15,856 nt of DNA, taken from assembly GCA_964558405.1 (NCBI GenBank), contig CAZLDG010000031.1:1-15856 (forward strand), written 5' to 3'. The translations under genes and the position numbers were made by a program. Positions 7,336 to 14,081 of this stretch are shown here, piece by piece. Origin of the DNA: Thioglobus_B sp964558405 (GTDB taxonomy: Bacteria; Pseudomonadota; Gammaproteobacteria; PS1; Pseudothioglobaceae). The notes beneath the pieces were generated by a model. That model made no database searches and was not told the origin of the DNA. It was given only the letters and a program-made list of their open reading frames with translations. Positions within the stretch are counted from its first letter, which is position 1; every line of letters starts with the position of its first letter.

Positions 7336-8318
7336 GTTTAGGTCCAATTATGATGGATGTATCGGGTCTAAAACTTACCGATACTGAAAAGCAACAACTG
7401 GCCAAGCCATCTATTGGTGGGGTAATTTTATTTAGTCGTAATTATCAGTCAATCGAGCAAGTCAGTGCTTTAATTAAGACTATTCGCCAAGTTAATCCCG
7501 ATTTGCTCATTGCGGTAGACCATGAAGGCGGTAGGGTGCAGCGTTTTCGCTCGGGTTTTACCCATCTGCCTGCCATGGCTAAACTTGGCGAGGTCTATGA
7601 TCAAGACGCTGAAAAAGCTTTGCAACAGGCTTTTGCCTGCGGTGTGGTATTGGCTTATGAACTCTTAGCTATTGGCGTGGACTTTTCTTTTGCACCCGTA
7701 CTGGATTTGGACTATGACAATTCCTCGGTGATTGGTGATCGGGCTTTTCACACTGACTCTGAGACTGTAGTAGCACTGGCCTCGGCTTTGGTTGATGGTA
7801 TGCATGCAGCGGGTATGAAAACCGTGGGTAAGCATTTTCCGGGCCATGGCTTTGTTAAGCTAGATTCACACCTAGCGCTGCCAATTGATGAGCGCGACTG
7901 GTCGCAGATGCAAGCAGACATTGGTGTCTTTAAAGGCTTGATTGATCACGGATTGGACGCGATTATGCCTGCGCACGTGATTTATACTCAGATTGATAAT
8001 CAGCCTGCGGGGTTTTCCTCTAGATGGATTAAGGAGATTTTGCAAAAGCAATTGGGCTTTAATGGCGTGGTCTTTAGTGATGATTTATCCATGCAAGGCG
8101 CACACTTTATTGCTGAGATCTCCGATCGAGTAGCAACAGCCCTAAGTAGTGGTTGTGATATGGTATTGATTTGTAATCATCCAGAGTTGGTGGAGGCAGT
8201 GATTGATCTAGACTATTCTTTAAGTGAGAAACTACAATCAATGCAAGGCATTAAAAACCCAAAGATTGATAAAATACGCTACTTAGATTATTTAAAACAA
8301 ATACAGGAGTTATTGTGA
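7332..8318 (+). CDS. nagZ: Beta-N-acetylhexosaminidase NagZ
   Basis: This is a cytoplasmic glycoside hydrolase of family 3 that removes GlcNAc from GlcNAc-anhydroMurNAc peptides during peptidoglycan recycling. The length of 328 residues fits the family (341 in E. coli). The N-terminus shows GPIMMDVSGLKLT and VILFSRNYQS. Then come AVDHEGGRVQRFR, the substrate-binding KHFPGHG with the mobile-loop DSH just after it, and FSDDLSMQGA. The Asp pair at residues 250-251 of that last motif contains the catalytic nucleophile. The lack of a signal peptide agrees with cytoplasmic action. The ATG overlaps the ampG stop, so importer and enzyme are translationally coupled, and the stop overlaps the next gene's GTG by 4 nt. 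Confidence 0.95.
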   Translation: MSLGPIMMDVSGLKLTDTEKQQLAKPSIGGVILFSRNYQSIEQVSALIKTIRQVNPDLLIAVDHEGGRVQRFRSGFTHLPAMAKLGEVYDQDAEKALQQAFACGVVLAYELLAIGVDFSFAPVLDLDYDNSSVIGDRAFHTDSETVVALASALVDGMHAAGMKTVGKHFPGHGFVKLDSHLALPIDERDWSQMQADIGVFKGLIDHGLDAIMPAHVIYTQIDNQPAGFSSRWIKEILQKQLGFNGVVFSDDLSMQGAHFIAEISDRVATALSSGCDMVLICNHPELVEAVIDLDYSLSEKLQSMQGIKNPKIDKIRYLDYLKQIQELL

Positions 8319-8596
8319 GCAAAGACAATAGTGAGGACTTTGAAATCAGATTATTAAACGCGGTAAGAAGAACGCTGATCGCTGTTGCTAAAGACACCAT
8401 GACTCAACCAGGTCTTAAGCATCCTTTGAGTGAGGGTACACAGAAAATGATGACCGATTGCTTGGATATTGTCACCTCTAGACAGATGGCGATTGAAAAA
8501 GCCACTGGCTCGCATTCGAAAATGAAGCCGGTTTATACCGATGAGCAAACTGTGCAAACCGTCTCGGTAGACGATCTTAAAAAAACGCTAAATTAG
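8315..8596 (+). CDS. Conserved-looking small protein of unknown function
   Basis: I do not recognise this 93-residue protein. It has no signal peptide, membrane segment or catalytic motif. The first 60 residues look like a helical domain (RLLNAVRRTLIAVAKDT, GTQKMMTDCLDIVTSRQ), followed by a polar tail ending DLKKTLN. One cysteine is present. It begins with GTG, which overlaps the nagZ stop, and an AGGAG Shine-Dalgarno is visible in the end of nagZ, so it is very likely translated. It is the last gene of the rlmD-to-nagZ run. Its stop codon shares bases with the stop of uvrD on the other strand (TTAG), leaving no room for a terminator. Operon position hints at a link with cell-wall recycling, but nothing in the protein shows it. 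Confidence 0.8.
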   Translation: MSKDNSEDFEIRLLNAVRRTLIAVAKDTMTQPGLKHPLSEGTQKMMTDCLDIVTSRQMAIEKATGSHSKMKPVYTDEQTVQTVSVDDLKKTLN

Positions 8597-10758
8597 CCAA
8601 ATTCTAGATTGGCATAACTAACAATTAGCCACTTAACCCCGGCGCGCGCAAACTTAATCTGCACTCTGGCGCTATCACCACTGCCTTCAAAATTTACAAT
8701 GGTTCCCGGGCCAAATTTGGCGTGTCGAACCGTCGCACCAACTTGCATCTGCGCATTGGCACTTGGGGTAATATCCTGATTAAAATCATCATCAGCATCA
8801 AAACTTGACTGACTACGCGCCTGATACTTAGGCTTAATGTCATGCAGATATTCGCCAGGAATCTCTTCTAAGAAGCGCGATGGATAAGCATATAACGACT
8901 GACCATGTAAAAAGCGTTTAACAGCGTGCGATAAGGTGAGTTTTTTCTTAGCACGGGTCATGCCTACGTAGCATAAGCGTCTTTCCTCGTCCATGAGGTG
9001 TGGCTCGTCCTTAGATTGTCTGGAAGGGAATAGATCTTCCTCTAAGCCGACCAGGTACACGTGATCAAACTCCAAACCCTTGGCTGAGTGAATAGTCATC
9101 AATTGCACATTTTGCGATTGCACTTGTGAAGATTCGCCACTGGCATCCAGAGATGCCAGAGAGATAAATCCCAAGGTTTCACTCAGGGTTTCATCTTCAT
9201 GGTTGTATTGTTTGGCAGCAGAGATCAGCTCGTCTAAGTTGTCTTTTTTACTACCAGCCTTATCACTTTTATCATTCTCATAGTGTTGATACAAGCCTGA
9301 GGCTTTGTTGATATGCGTGACTTTCTCACTAAGCTCCAAGTGTTTAACCTCATCGGTGATTTGTCCAATCAGTTGAATGAAGCCACTCAGCGCATTGGCA
9401 GCGCGTGTTGGTAATTCGGGAACAACCTGTTGGGCGGCAATAAAGAGGTTGGTGTGATTAAGTCGCGCCTGCTCTCGTACTTTTTCCAAGGTGGCGTTAC
9501 CAATCCCGCGCGTTGGAAAATTCACCACGCGCTCAAAAGCAACGTTATCGGCAGTGTTTTCCACCAGGCGCAAATAACTCAGTGCGTCTTTAATCTCAGC
9601 GCGCTCAAAAAAGCGCTGACCGCCATAGATAATATAAGGAATATTGTGTCTGATTAACAGCTCCTCAAACACACGAGATTGCGCATTAGAGCGATACAAA
9701 ATCGCGCACTCATTGGCACGTACGCCCAAATCAATCTGTTGCTTAATGCTGCTCACCACATAATCGGCTTCGTCAGTCTCGGTGCGCGCCTCATATAGGT
9801 CAATCTTCTCACCATTACCACTATCAGTCCACAAGGATTTACCCATGCGTTTAGCGTTGTTGGCAATCAACGCGTTAGAAGCACTGAGGATATTGCCAGT
9901 GGAGCGATAGTTCTGCTCTAAGCGGATGGTTTGCAGTGGGGCAAAGTCCGTTTCTAACTTGGTAATGTTTTCCACCTTGGCGCCGCGCCAACCATAGATA
10001 GACTGGTCGTCATCACCCACGCAAAACACTTTGTTATTGCCGTTAAATAGTAGCTGAATCCAGCGATACTGTACGGTATTGGTGTCTTGAAACTCATCGA
10101 CCAAAATATGCGCAAAGCGTTGCTGATAATGCGCCAAAACCTCTGGATTGTTATTAAGCAGTTCATAACTACGCACCAAGAGTTCGGCAAAATCAATCAG
10201 ATCATTGGCCTGACAATGCGCTTCGTACAGCTCAAACACCTTAAGACTTTGTTTAACAAAAAAGTTATAACCCGGATCGATATCCCCAGGTCGAACTCCT
10301 TCATCTTTTTGCTGATTGATAAACCACTGCACTTTGCGCACTGGGTATTTGGCTTCGTCAATGTTATTTTCCTTCATCAATCTCTTAATAATGCGAAACT
10401 GATCTTGCGCATCGAGAATCTGAAAGTTTTTGCTCAGATTAACCTTGTCATAATGCGTGCGCAAAAGACGATGCGCCAAGCCGTGAAAGGTGCCCAAAAA
10501 CATACTATGAATAGGACGCTTTAATAAGTCCTCTAAACGCTCACGCATCTCCTTGGCAGCCTTGTTGGTAAAAGTTACCGCCAAAATACCGTCGGGATGG
10601 GTGTTTTTTTCTAAAATCAGATAGGCAATTCGATGCGTTAGCACGCGGGTTTTTCCCGAGCCAGCACCAGCCAAGATTAAAGCATTTTCGCTCTCATCCA
10701 AGGTAACAGCAAGGTGTTGTTTGTCATTTAGTCCAGAAGTAATTTGGGATAAATTCAT
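8593..10758 (-). CDS. uvrD: DNA helicase II UvrD
   Basis: This is a superfamily 1A 3'-5' helicase that acts in nucleotide excision repair, methyl-directed mismatch repair and removal of RecA filaments. The 721 residues match E. coli UvrD (720) almost exactly. The N-terminus aligns closely with it (LNDKQ...VLAGAGSGKT-type Walker A, Lys36). Further motifs are VTFTNKAAKEMR, FLGTFHGLAHRLLR, ILVDEFQDTN (Walker B), VGDDDQSIYGWRGA, LEQNYRST, MTIHSAKGLEFDHV and CYVGMTRAKK. The C-terminal 45 residues form the UvrD Tudor-like domain (VRHAKFGPGTIVNFEG). These separate it from Rep and PcrA-type relatives. It is transcribed alone, divergent from the 61-residue gene. A possible promoter is TTTACA (10815-10820) and TATTAT (10791-10796) on the minus strand with an 18-nt spacer. 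No clear Shine-Dalgarno is visible. Confidence 0.95.
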   Translation of the reverse strand: MNLSQITSGLNDKQHLAVTLDESENALILAGAGSGKTRVLTHRIAYLILEKNTHPDGILAVTFTNKAAKEMRERLEDLLKRPIHSMFLGTFHGLAHRLLRTHYDKVNLSKNFQILDAQDQFRIIKRLMKENNIDEAKYPVRKVQWFINQQKDEGVRPGDIDPGYNFFVKQSLKVFELYEAHCQANDLIDFAELLVRSYELLNNNPEVLAHYQQRFAHILVDEFQDTNTVQYRWIQLLFNGNNKVFCVGDDDQSIYGWRGAKVENITKLETDFAPLQTIRLEQNYRSTGNILSASNALIANNAKRMGKSLWTDSGNGEKIDLYEARTETDEADYVVSSIKQQIDLGVRANECAILYRSNAQSRVFEELLIRHNIPYIIYGGQRFFERAEIKDALSYLRLVENTADNVAFERVVNFPTRGIGNATLEKVREQARLNHTNLFIAAQQVVPELPTRAANALSGFIQLIGQITDEVKHLELSEKVTHINKASGLYQHYENDKSDKAGSKKDNLDELISAAKQYNHEDETLSETLGFISLASLDASGESSQVQSQNVQLMTIHSAKGLEFDHVYLVGLEEDLFPSRQSKDEPHLMDEERRLCYVGMTRAKKKLTLSHAVKRFLHGQSLYAYPSRFLEEIPGEYLHDIKPKYQARSQSSFDADDDFNQDITPSANAQMQVGATVRHAKFGPGTIVNFEGSGDSARVQIKFARAGVKWLIVSYANLEFG

Positions 10759-10767
10759 AATTTTTTG

Positions 10768-10795
10768 TTGAATGCGGGAATTAAATGGTTATAAT
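10768..10795 (+). promoter_or_regulatory. Predicted sigma-70 promoter for the 61-residue gene
   Basis: TTGAAT (10768-10773) and a perfect TATAAT (10790-10795) are separated by 16 nt. The start of transcription would fall near 10802, giving a leader of about 74 nt. The -10 box overlaps the best minus-strand -10 candidate for uvrD, so the two divergent promoters may compete. Confidence 0.6.
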
Positions 10796-10862
10796 ATTAC
10801 CTTTCTCTTATGTCTGTAAAAACCAAGCAGATATGAGCAAACAAAATTATAAACATTAATTT

Positions 10863-10868
10863 AAGGAG
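10863..10868 (+). promoter_or_regulatory. Strong Shine-Dalgarno fixing a GTG start
   Basis: AAGGAG lies 7 nt upstream of the GTG at 10876. It is among the best ribosome sites seen in the window and supports the non-ATG start of the small gene. Confidence 0.75.
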
Positions 10869-10875
10869 AACAGTC

Positions 10876-11061
10876 GTGACTTACTACGAAGGTGTTAAAA
10901 AAATGGAAGAAATGGGCGTTAATGACAACTACATTCAAGGTTGGGTAGCGGGCTATTTAAACAATCCTGAAATCGAAGAGCAGAGAATTACTGACGAGTG
11001 GGAAGCAGGCTACGAAGATGGCAAAGAGCAGACAGATGCAAACTTTGCAAACTACTGCTAA
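10876..11061 (+). CDS. Small acidic protein with two WxAGY motifs, function unknown
   Basis: This 61-residue protein is not one I can name. It is strongly acidic (14 Asp/Glu against 4 Lys/Arg), has no signal peptide or membrane segment, and ends in a cysteine. The motif W-x-A-G-Y occurs twice, at residues 23-27 (QGWVAGY) and 42-46 (EWEAGYEDG), 19 residues apart, so the protein may be built from two similar short helices. The spacing of its Gly-aromatic pairs loosely recalls ribosome modulation factor, but that protein is basic, so the link is weak. Expression signals are unusually complete: a perfect -10 box, an AAGGAG ribosome site, the GTG start and a strong intrinsic terminator right after it. 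This indicates an independently and probably highly expressed gene. Confidence 0.85.
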   Translation: MTYYEGVKKMEEMGVNDNYIQGWVAGYLNNPEIEEQRITDEWEAGYEDGKEQTDANFANYC

Positions 11062-11084
11062 TTTCCTTAGAAGTTAAGAAATTG

Positions 11085-11111
11085 AAAAGCCCCGTTATCG
11101 GGGCTTTTTTT
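11085..11111 (+). terminator. Strong intrinsic terminator
   Basis: AAAAGCCCCG, a TTAT loop and CGGGGCTTTT form a perfect 10-bp stem, and the T tract runs from 11105 to 11111. It lies 23 nt after the stop of the small acidic gene. The T tract ends only 4 nt before the ATG of epmB. Confidence 0.93.
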
Positions 11112-11115
11112 GTGC

Positions 11116-12057
11116 ATGAATAATCAATGGCAAACTGAATCAAGAAAGGCGCTAAAAGGGGCAAAGCAGTGCAATGATTTTTTTCAAACCCAAGCTTTTG
11201 CAGATCTAAGCTTTCCGATTAAAATCCCCTTGAGTTTTGCCCAGTGTATTGATAAGTCCAACCCCAAGGATCCGCTGCTACGTCAAGTCCTGCCTCAGCA
11301 AAATAACGCTCATCCAGACTTTAGCCAACAGCCTTTAGAGGATGATCAACATGCTCCCGTAGCGGGACTTATTCATAAATACACCAATCGGGTTCTGTTG
11401 ATTGCCACGCGCAGTTGCGCGATTCATTGTCAGTATTGTTTCCGACAAAATTTTGATTATTCCACTCATGATGCACTAAGTAATTGGCCGGCGGTGATTG
11501 ACTACATTAAGAAAAATAACCAAATTGACGAGGTGATTCTTAGTGGTGGCGATCCCCTGACACTGAGTGATGAAAAACTGGCTGAGGTTGTGGCCGATAT
11601 TGAACAAATCACCCATGTAAAAACCCTGAGAATCCACAGCAGATCTGCCGTGGTGATTCCCACGCGCCTAACCCCAGAGCTTGCCAAACTACTAAGTAAC
11701 TCTAGACTCAATACAGTCATGGTATTTCATATTAATCATGCTCAGGAAATCACTCAGGAGTTCAGGCAAAACCTATCACGATTCAGTGGCGTGAGACTAC
11801 TGAACCAATCGGTACTACTTAAAGGCGTGAATGATGATCTCGAAATCTTGAAAACCTTAAGCCTGGCGCTAATGGATGCTGGCATCCTGCCTTATTATTT
11901 AAATATGCTGGATCAGGTGCGTGGTTCCGAGCATTATTGGGTTGAGCCCAAGCGCGCACTTGAGATTCACCAGGGCTTGCAATACAGTCTTAGCGGTTAT
12001 TTGGTACCCAGATTGGTACGTGACATGGGGGTGAAATCTAAGACTTGGTTATTTTAA
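11116..12057 (+). CDS. epmB: EF-P beta-lysylation protein EpmB (radical SAM lysine 2,3-aminomutase)
   Basis: EpmB converts (S)-alpha-lysine to (R)-beta-lysine, which EpmA attaches to elongation factor P to help ribosomes through polyproline stretches. With the ATG at 11116 the protein has 313 residues (E. coli 342). Recognisable segments are DPLLRQVLP, PVAGLIHKYTNRVLL, the radical-SAM cluster motif CAIHCQYCFRQNF (CxxxCxxC), SGGDPL, RIHSRSAVVIPTRL, LLNQSVLLKGVND and SGYLVPRLVRDMG. The PLP-binding lysine corresponds to Lys309 in SKTWLF, near the end of a shortened C-terminus. A TTG at 11110 lies in the same frame, but it is inside the terminator T tract and adds only two residues. The start has no Shine-Dalgarno. 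The last 9 nt overlap the end of the convergent tlpA-like gene. EF-P and EpmA are not in this window. Confidence 0.92.
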   Translation: MNNQWQTESRKALKGAKQCNDFFQTQAFADLSFPIKIPLSFAQCIDKSNPKDPLLRQVLPQQNNAHPDFSQQPLEDDQHAPVAGLIHKYTNRVLLIATRSCAIHCQYCFRQNFDYSTHDALSNWPAVIDYIKKNNQIDEVILSGGDPLTLSDEKLAEVVADIEQITHVKTLRIHSRSAVVIPTRLTPELAKLLSNSRLNTVMVFHINHAQEITQEFRQNLSRFSGVRLLNQSVLLKGVNDDLEILKTLSLALMDAGILPYYLNMLDQVRGSEHYWVEPKRALEIHQGLQYSLSGYLVPRLVRDMGVKSKTWLF

Positions 12058-12573
12058 GATGGCTTGATTTAAGAACTCAGTATCAACCTCACCCATACGA
12101 AAATCCACCAATTGACCTTCGGGGTTGTAAACATAGGTGGTTGGCATGCCAAACACATCGCCAAAGCCAGCAAATTGCACACCATTGTGCGCATCAAACA
12201 AGATGATTGGATAGCTCACCATAAAGCTCTCAACAAACTCGCTAATCACCGCTTTGTCGGCCTGTTCATAATCTAGACCTAACACCTGTACTTTATCACT
12301 ATTGCTCTCATAAAACTCCACCAAGGCTGGAATCTCCTTCAAGCACGGCGGACACCAAGTGGCCCAGAAATTCACCACCAAGTATTTACCGTCGGTTGAT
12401 TGATTAGTGTGCGTTTGACCTTCCAGATCAATCAAAGAGAATTTAGGCTTGGTGATGCGTTTTTCCTGCTGCCAAGTTTTTTCAGCCTTATCCACAATTT
12501 CACTAACGGTAATTGCCTGCACAAAAGCACCAGAGCTCATTAGAATAAACGTTAATAGTATTTTCTTAATCAT
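12049..12573 (-). CDS. Periplasmic TlpA-like thiol-disulfide oxidoreductase
   Basis: This is a thioredoxin-fold protein of the TlpA/ResA type, probably exported to the periplasm, where the family reduces disulfides, for instance in cytochrome c maturation or copper-site assembly. The 174 residues start with a signal peptide (MIKKILLTFILMSSGAF) and a likely cleavage site after Ala20. No lipobox cysteine is present. The redox motif is WATWCPPC, with Cys74 and Cys77. The cis-proline lies in GMPTTYVYN and the region LVVNFW precedes the active site. It starts 12 nt from the divergent ArsC-family gene, so its promoter must lie inside that gene. The partner substrate cannot be read from this context. 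Confidence 0.88.
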   Translation of the reverse strand: MIKKILLTFILMSSGAFVQAITVSEIVDKAEKTWQQEKRITKPKFSLIDLEGQTHTNQSTDGKYLVVNFWATWCPPCLKEIPALVEFYESNSDKVQVLGLDYEQADKAVISEFVESFMVSYPIILFDAHNGVQFAGFGDVFGMPTTYVYNPEGQLVDFRMGEVDTEFLNQAILK

Positions 12574-12585
12574 CAGATTTAACCT

Positions 12586-12933
12586 ATGTCGACTTTAATT
12601 TATCACAATCCTAAATGCTCAAAATCACGAGCAACTTTGGCCATTTTAGAAGAAAACCATGCTGAGTTCGAAGTAATTAAGTACTTAGAAACGCCACCAT
12701 CAAAGGCAGAATTGGTAGCTTTATTGAACGATTTGGGCTTGAGCGCTAGAGAGCTAATGCGCACTGGCGAGCCGGAGTACAAGGCGCAAAATCTCGCTGA
12801 TGAAAGCTTAAGTGAAGATCAGTTAATTGAGGCGATGTTAGCCACACCAAAACTCATTGAACGACCAATTGTACGTAGCGCTAAAGGCGTGGTGATTGGC
12901 CGTCCACCTGAGAATGTACTGGGTGTACTTTAG
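12586..12933 (+). CDS. ArsC/YfgD-family glutaredoxin-dependent reductase
   Basis: This is an ArsC-family protein with a thioredoxin-like fold, 115 residues long. Members related to plasmid ArsC reduce arsenate with glutathione and glutaredoxin. The catalytic cysteine is Cys11 in HNPKCSKSR, and the three oxyanion-binding arginines are in place: Arg59 (LMRTGE), Arg93 (IERPIV) and Arg106 (GRPPENVL). Length and the ARELMR, NLADESLSE and GRPPE segments resemble E. coli YfgD more than the 141-residue plasmid ArsC. No arsenic resistance genes (arsB, acr3, arsR) lie nearby, so a true arsenate role is uncertain. The gene starts 12 nt from the divergent TlpA-like gene without a visible Shine-Dalgarno. 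It ends one base before the stop of the glutathione transferase gene on the other strand. Confidence 0.87.
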   Translation: MSTLIYHNPKCSKSRATLAILEENHAEFEVIKYLETPPSKAELVALLNDLGLSARELMRTGEPEYKAQNLADESLSEDQLIEAMLATPKLIERPIVRSAKGVVIGRPPENVLGVL

Positions 12934-12934
12934 C

Positions 12935-13597
12935 TTATTCGTCTAACAATAAAGTTGATAGGTGGCCTTCTCGCGCCTCGATATTAGAGAAGTACACATC
13001 ATCTAGACCTTCAACCACTGAAGTTTTTACCTCCGCAACAGCCAGTAGCGTCTTACTCCACTGACTGATATTGCTCAAGTGATCAATGGCTAGTGCGCCA
13101 CCGGTAAATTCATTAATCCAAGCCAGGCGCATAAAGGCTGGTGCAAAGGCTGCATCAATCAAATTAAAGGCTTCGCCATTGAAAAAGTTATCATCACCTT
13201 TGACCGCTTCTACTTTTTCCAATTTTCCCATGAGTGAGGCTTTGGCACTATTGAATTTTTCTTCGTCACCGACAACGATATTAAACAAATCATCAAATAG
13301 TGTGCCGGCAAAGGCCATCCATGAGCGATTGTTGGCACGTGTTAGGGGATTCTCAGGGTGTAGGCTAGTGGTAGAAATCTCATCAATAAACTCAGCAATT
13401 ACACGAGACTCAAACACAATCTCCTCATCTACCTTTAGCAGGGGCACTTGACCCGTTGGAGAAAGCTCTTTAAACCAATCAGGCGGATCCATTGGGTTGA
13501 TATAGGTGGTTTTAAACTCAATACCTTGTTTGTTTAATAAGATGGTGGACAGTTGTGCAAATGGACACAACTTAAAGCTGATCAGTTCTAGTTTCAT
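12935..13597 (-). CDS. Glutathione S-transferase family protein
   Basis: This is a cytosolic glutathione transferase-like protein of 220 residues. The N-terminal thioredoxin-fold half (about residues 1-80) has SFKLCPFAQ with Cys11, the cysteine-type active site of omega/DHAR-like transferases, which often reduce or deglutathionylate rather than conjugate. GQVPLLKVDEE carries the conserved cis-proline, and FESRVIAEFIDE the Glu-Ser pair that contacts the glutathione gamma-glutamyl group. The rest is the all-helical C-terminal domain. An AGGAA ribosome site lies before the ATG. The start is only 16 nt after the end of rlmH, so it may be the last gene of the operon beginning with the ETHE1-like hydrolase. 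The substrate is unknown. Confidence 0.87.
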   Translation of the reverse strand: MKLELISFKLCPFAQLSTILLNKQGIEFKTTYINPMDPPDWFKELSPTGQVPLLKVDEEIVFESRVIAEFIDEISTTSLHPENPLTRANNRSWMAFAGTLFDDLFNIVVGDEEKFNSAKASLMGKLEKVEAVKGDDNFFNGEAFNLIDAAFAPAFMRLAWINEFTGGALAIDHLSNISQWSKTLLAVAEVKTSVVEGLDDVYFSNIEAREGHLSTLLLDE

Positions 13598-13613
13598 AAT
13601 TAGTTCCTAATGA

Positions 13614-14081
13614 TTATTCTCGATGATAAGGATGGTTGTTTAGTAGCGAATGCGCCCGGTAAATTTGTTCAACTGCCAGCAGTCTAGCCATAGAATGTGG
13701 CAAAGTCAAATTTGACAAACCCCACGATTGTTGTGCGTGGTTTTTAACTGCCTCACTTAGGCCGTCAGCGCCACCAATAATCAGTGCCACATGTTCGCCG
13801 TTTTGTTGCCACTGCTCTAGGGCACTGGCGATCTGCTTGGTGGTGTTTTGCTTGCCTCTCTCGTCAAAGGCAATCACGCGATGAGCACCTTGCGCGGCTT
13901 TGATTAACAGCTCACCTTCCAATTCTTTGATTTTGTTAATGTCGGTATTTTTGCGTTTTTGCGCGTCAATACAAACCAGATTAAACCCCAAAGATTTGGG
14001 CAGTTGTTTTTGATAATGATCGATGCCAGTTTGAATCCAAGCGGGCATCTTTTTGCCGATACAAATCAGGCTAATCTTCAT
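13614..14081 (-). CDS. rlmH: 23S rRNA pseudouridine-1915 N3-methyltransferase RlmH
   Basis: RlmH is a SPOUT-class methyltransferase that adds a methyl group to N3 of pseudouridine 1915 in helix 69 of 23S rRNA, acting on assembled 70S ribosomes. The 155 residues equal the E. coli length. The SPOUT knot region shows VALIIGGADGLSE and LTLPHSMARLLAVEQIYRA, and the protein ends in the invariant NHPYHRE tail that binds the methyl donor and RNA. The N-terminus starts MKISLICIGKKMPAW as usual. The start overlaps the end of rsfS by 11 nt. This gene pair is conserved across many bacteria and links ribosome silencing with ribosome modification. Confidence 0.96.
   Translation of the reverse strand: MKISLICIGKKMPAWIQTGIDHYQKQLPKSLGFNLVCIDAQKRKNTDINKIKELEGELLIKAAQGAHRVIAFDERGKQNTTKQIASALEQWQQNGEHVALIIGGADGLSEAVKNHAQQSWGLSNLTLPHSMARLLAVEQIYRAHSLLNNHPYHRE

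Noticed and set aside
10087..10524. 145-codon open frame on the plus strand inside uvrD.
   Set aside because: It is antisense to conserved UvrD coding sequence, has no ribosome site and its product resembles no known domain.
10810..10859. Two overlapping 8-codon reading frames (10810-10836 and 10833-10859) in the leader before the small acidic gene, resembling leader peptides.
   Set aside because: Neither has a ribosome site or a run of one regulatory amino acid, and no attenuator hairpin follows. Short frames like this are expected by chance in AT-rich DNA.
11110..11115. TTG at 11110 as the epmB start.
   Set aside because: It lies in the terminator T tract, adds only two residues and has no ribosome site. 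The ATG at 11116 is more likely.
12586..12933. Arsenic resistance locus around the ArsC-family gene.
   Set aside because: No arsB, acr3, arsR or related gene is adjacent, and the protein resembles the YfgD branch, whose arsenate role is unproven.
13086..13451. 121-codon open frame antisense to the glutathione transferase gene.
   Set aside because: The Ser/Ala/Lys-rich composition is that of a reverse-frame shadow, and the transferase on the other strand is well supported.
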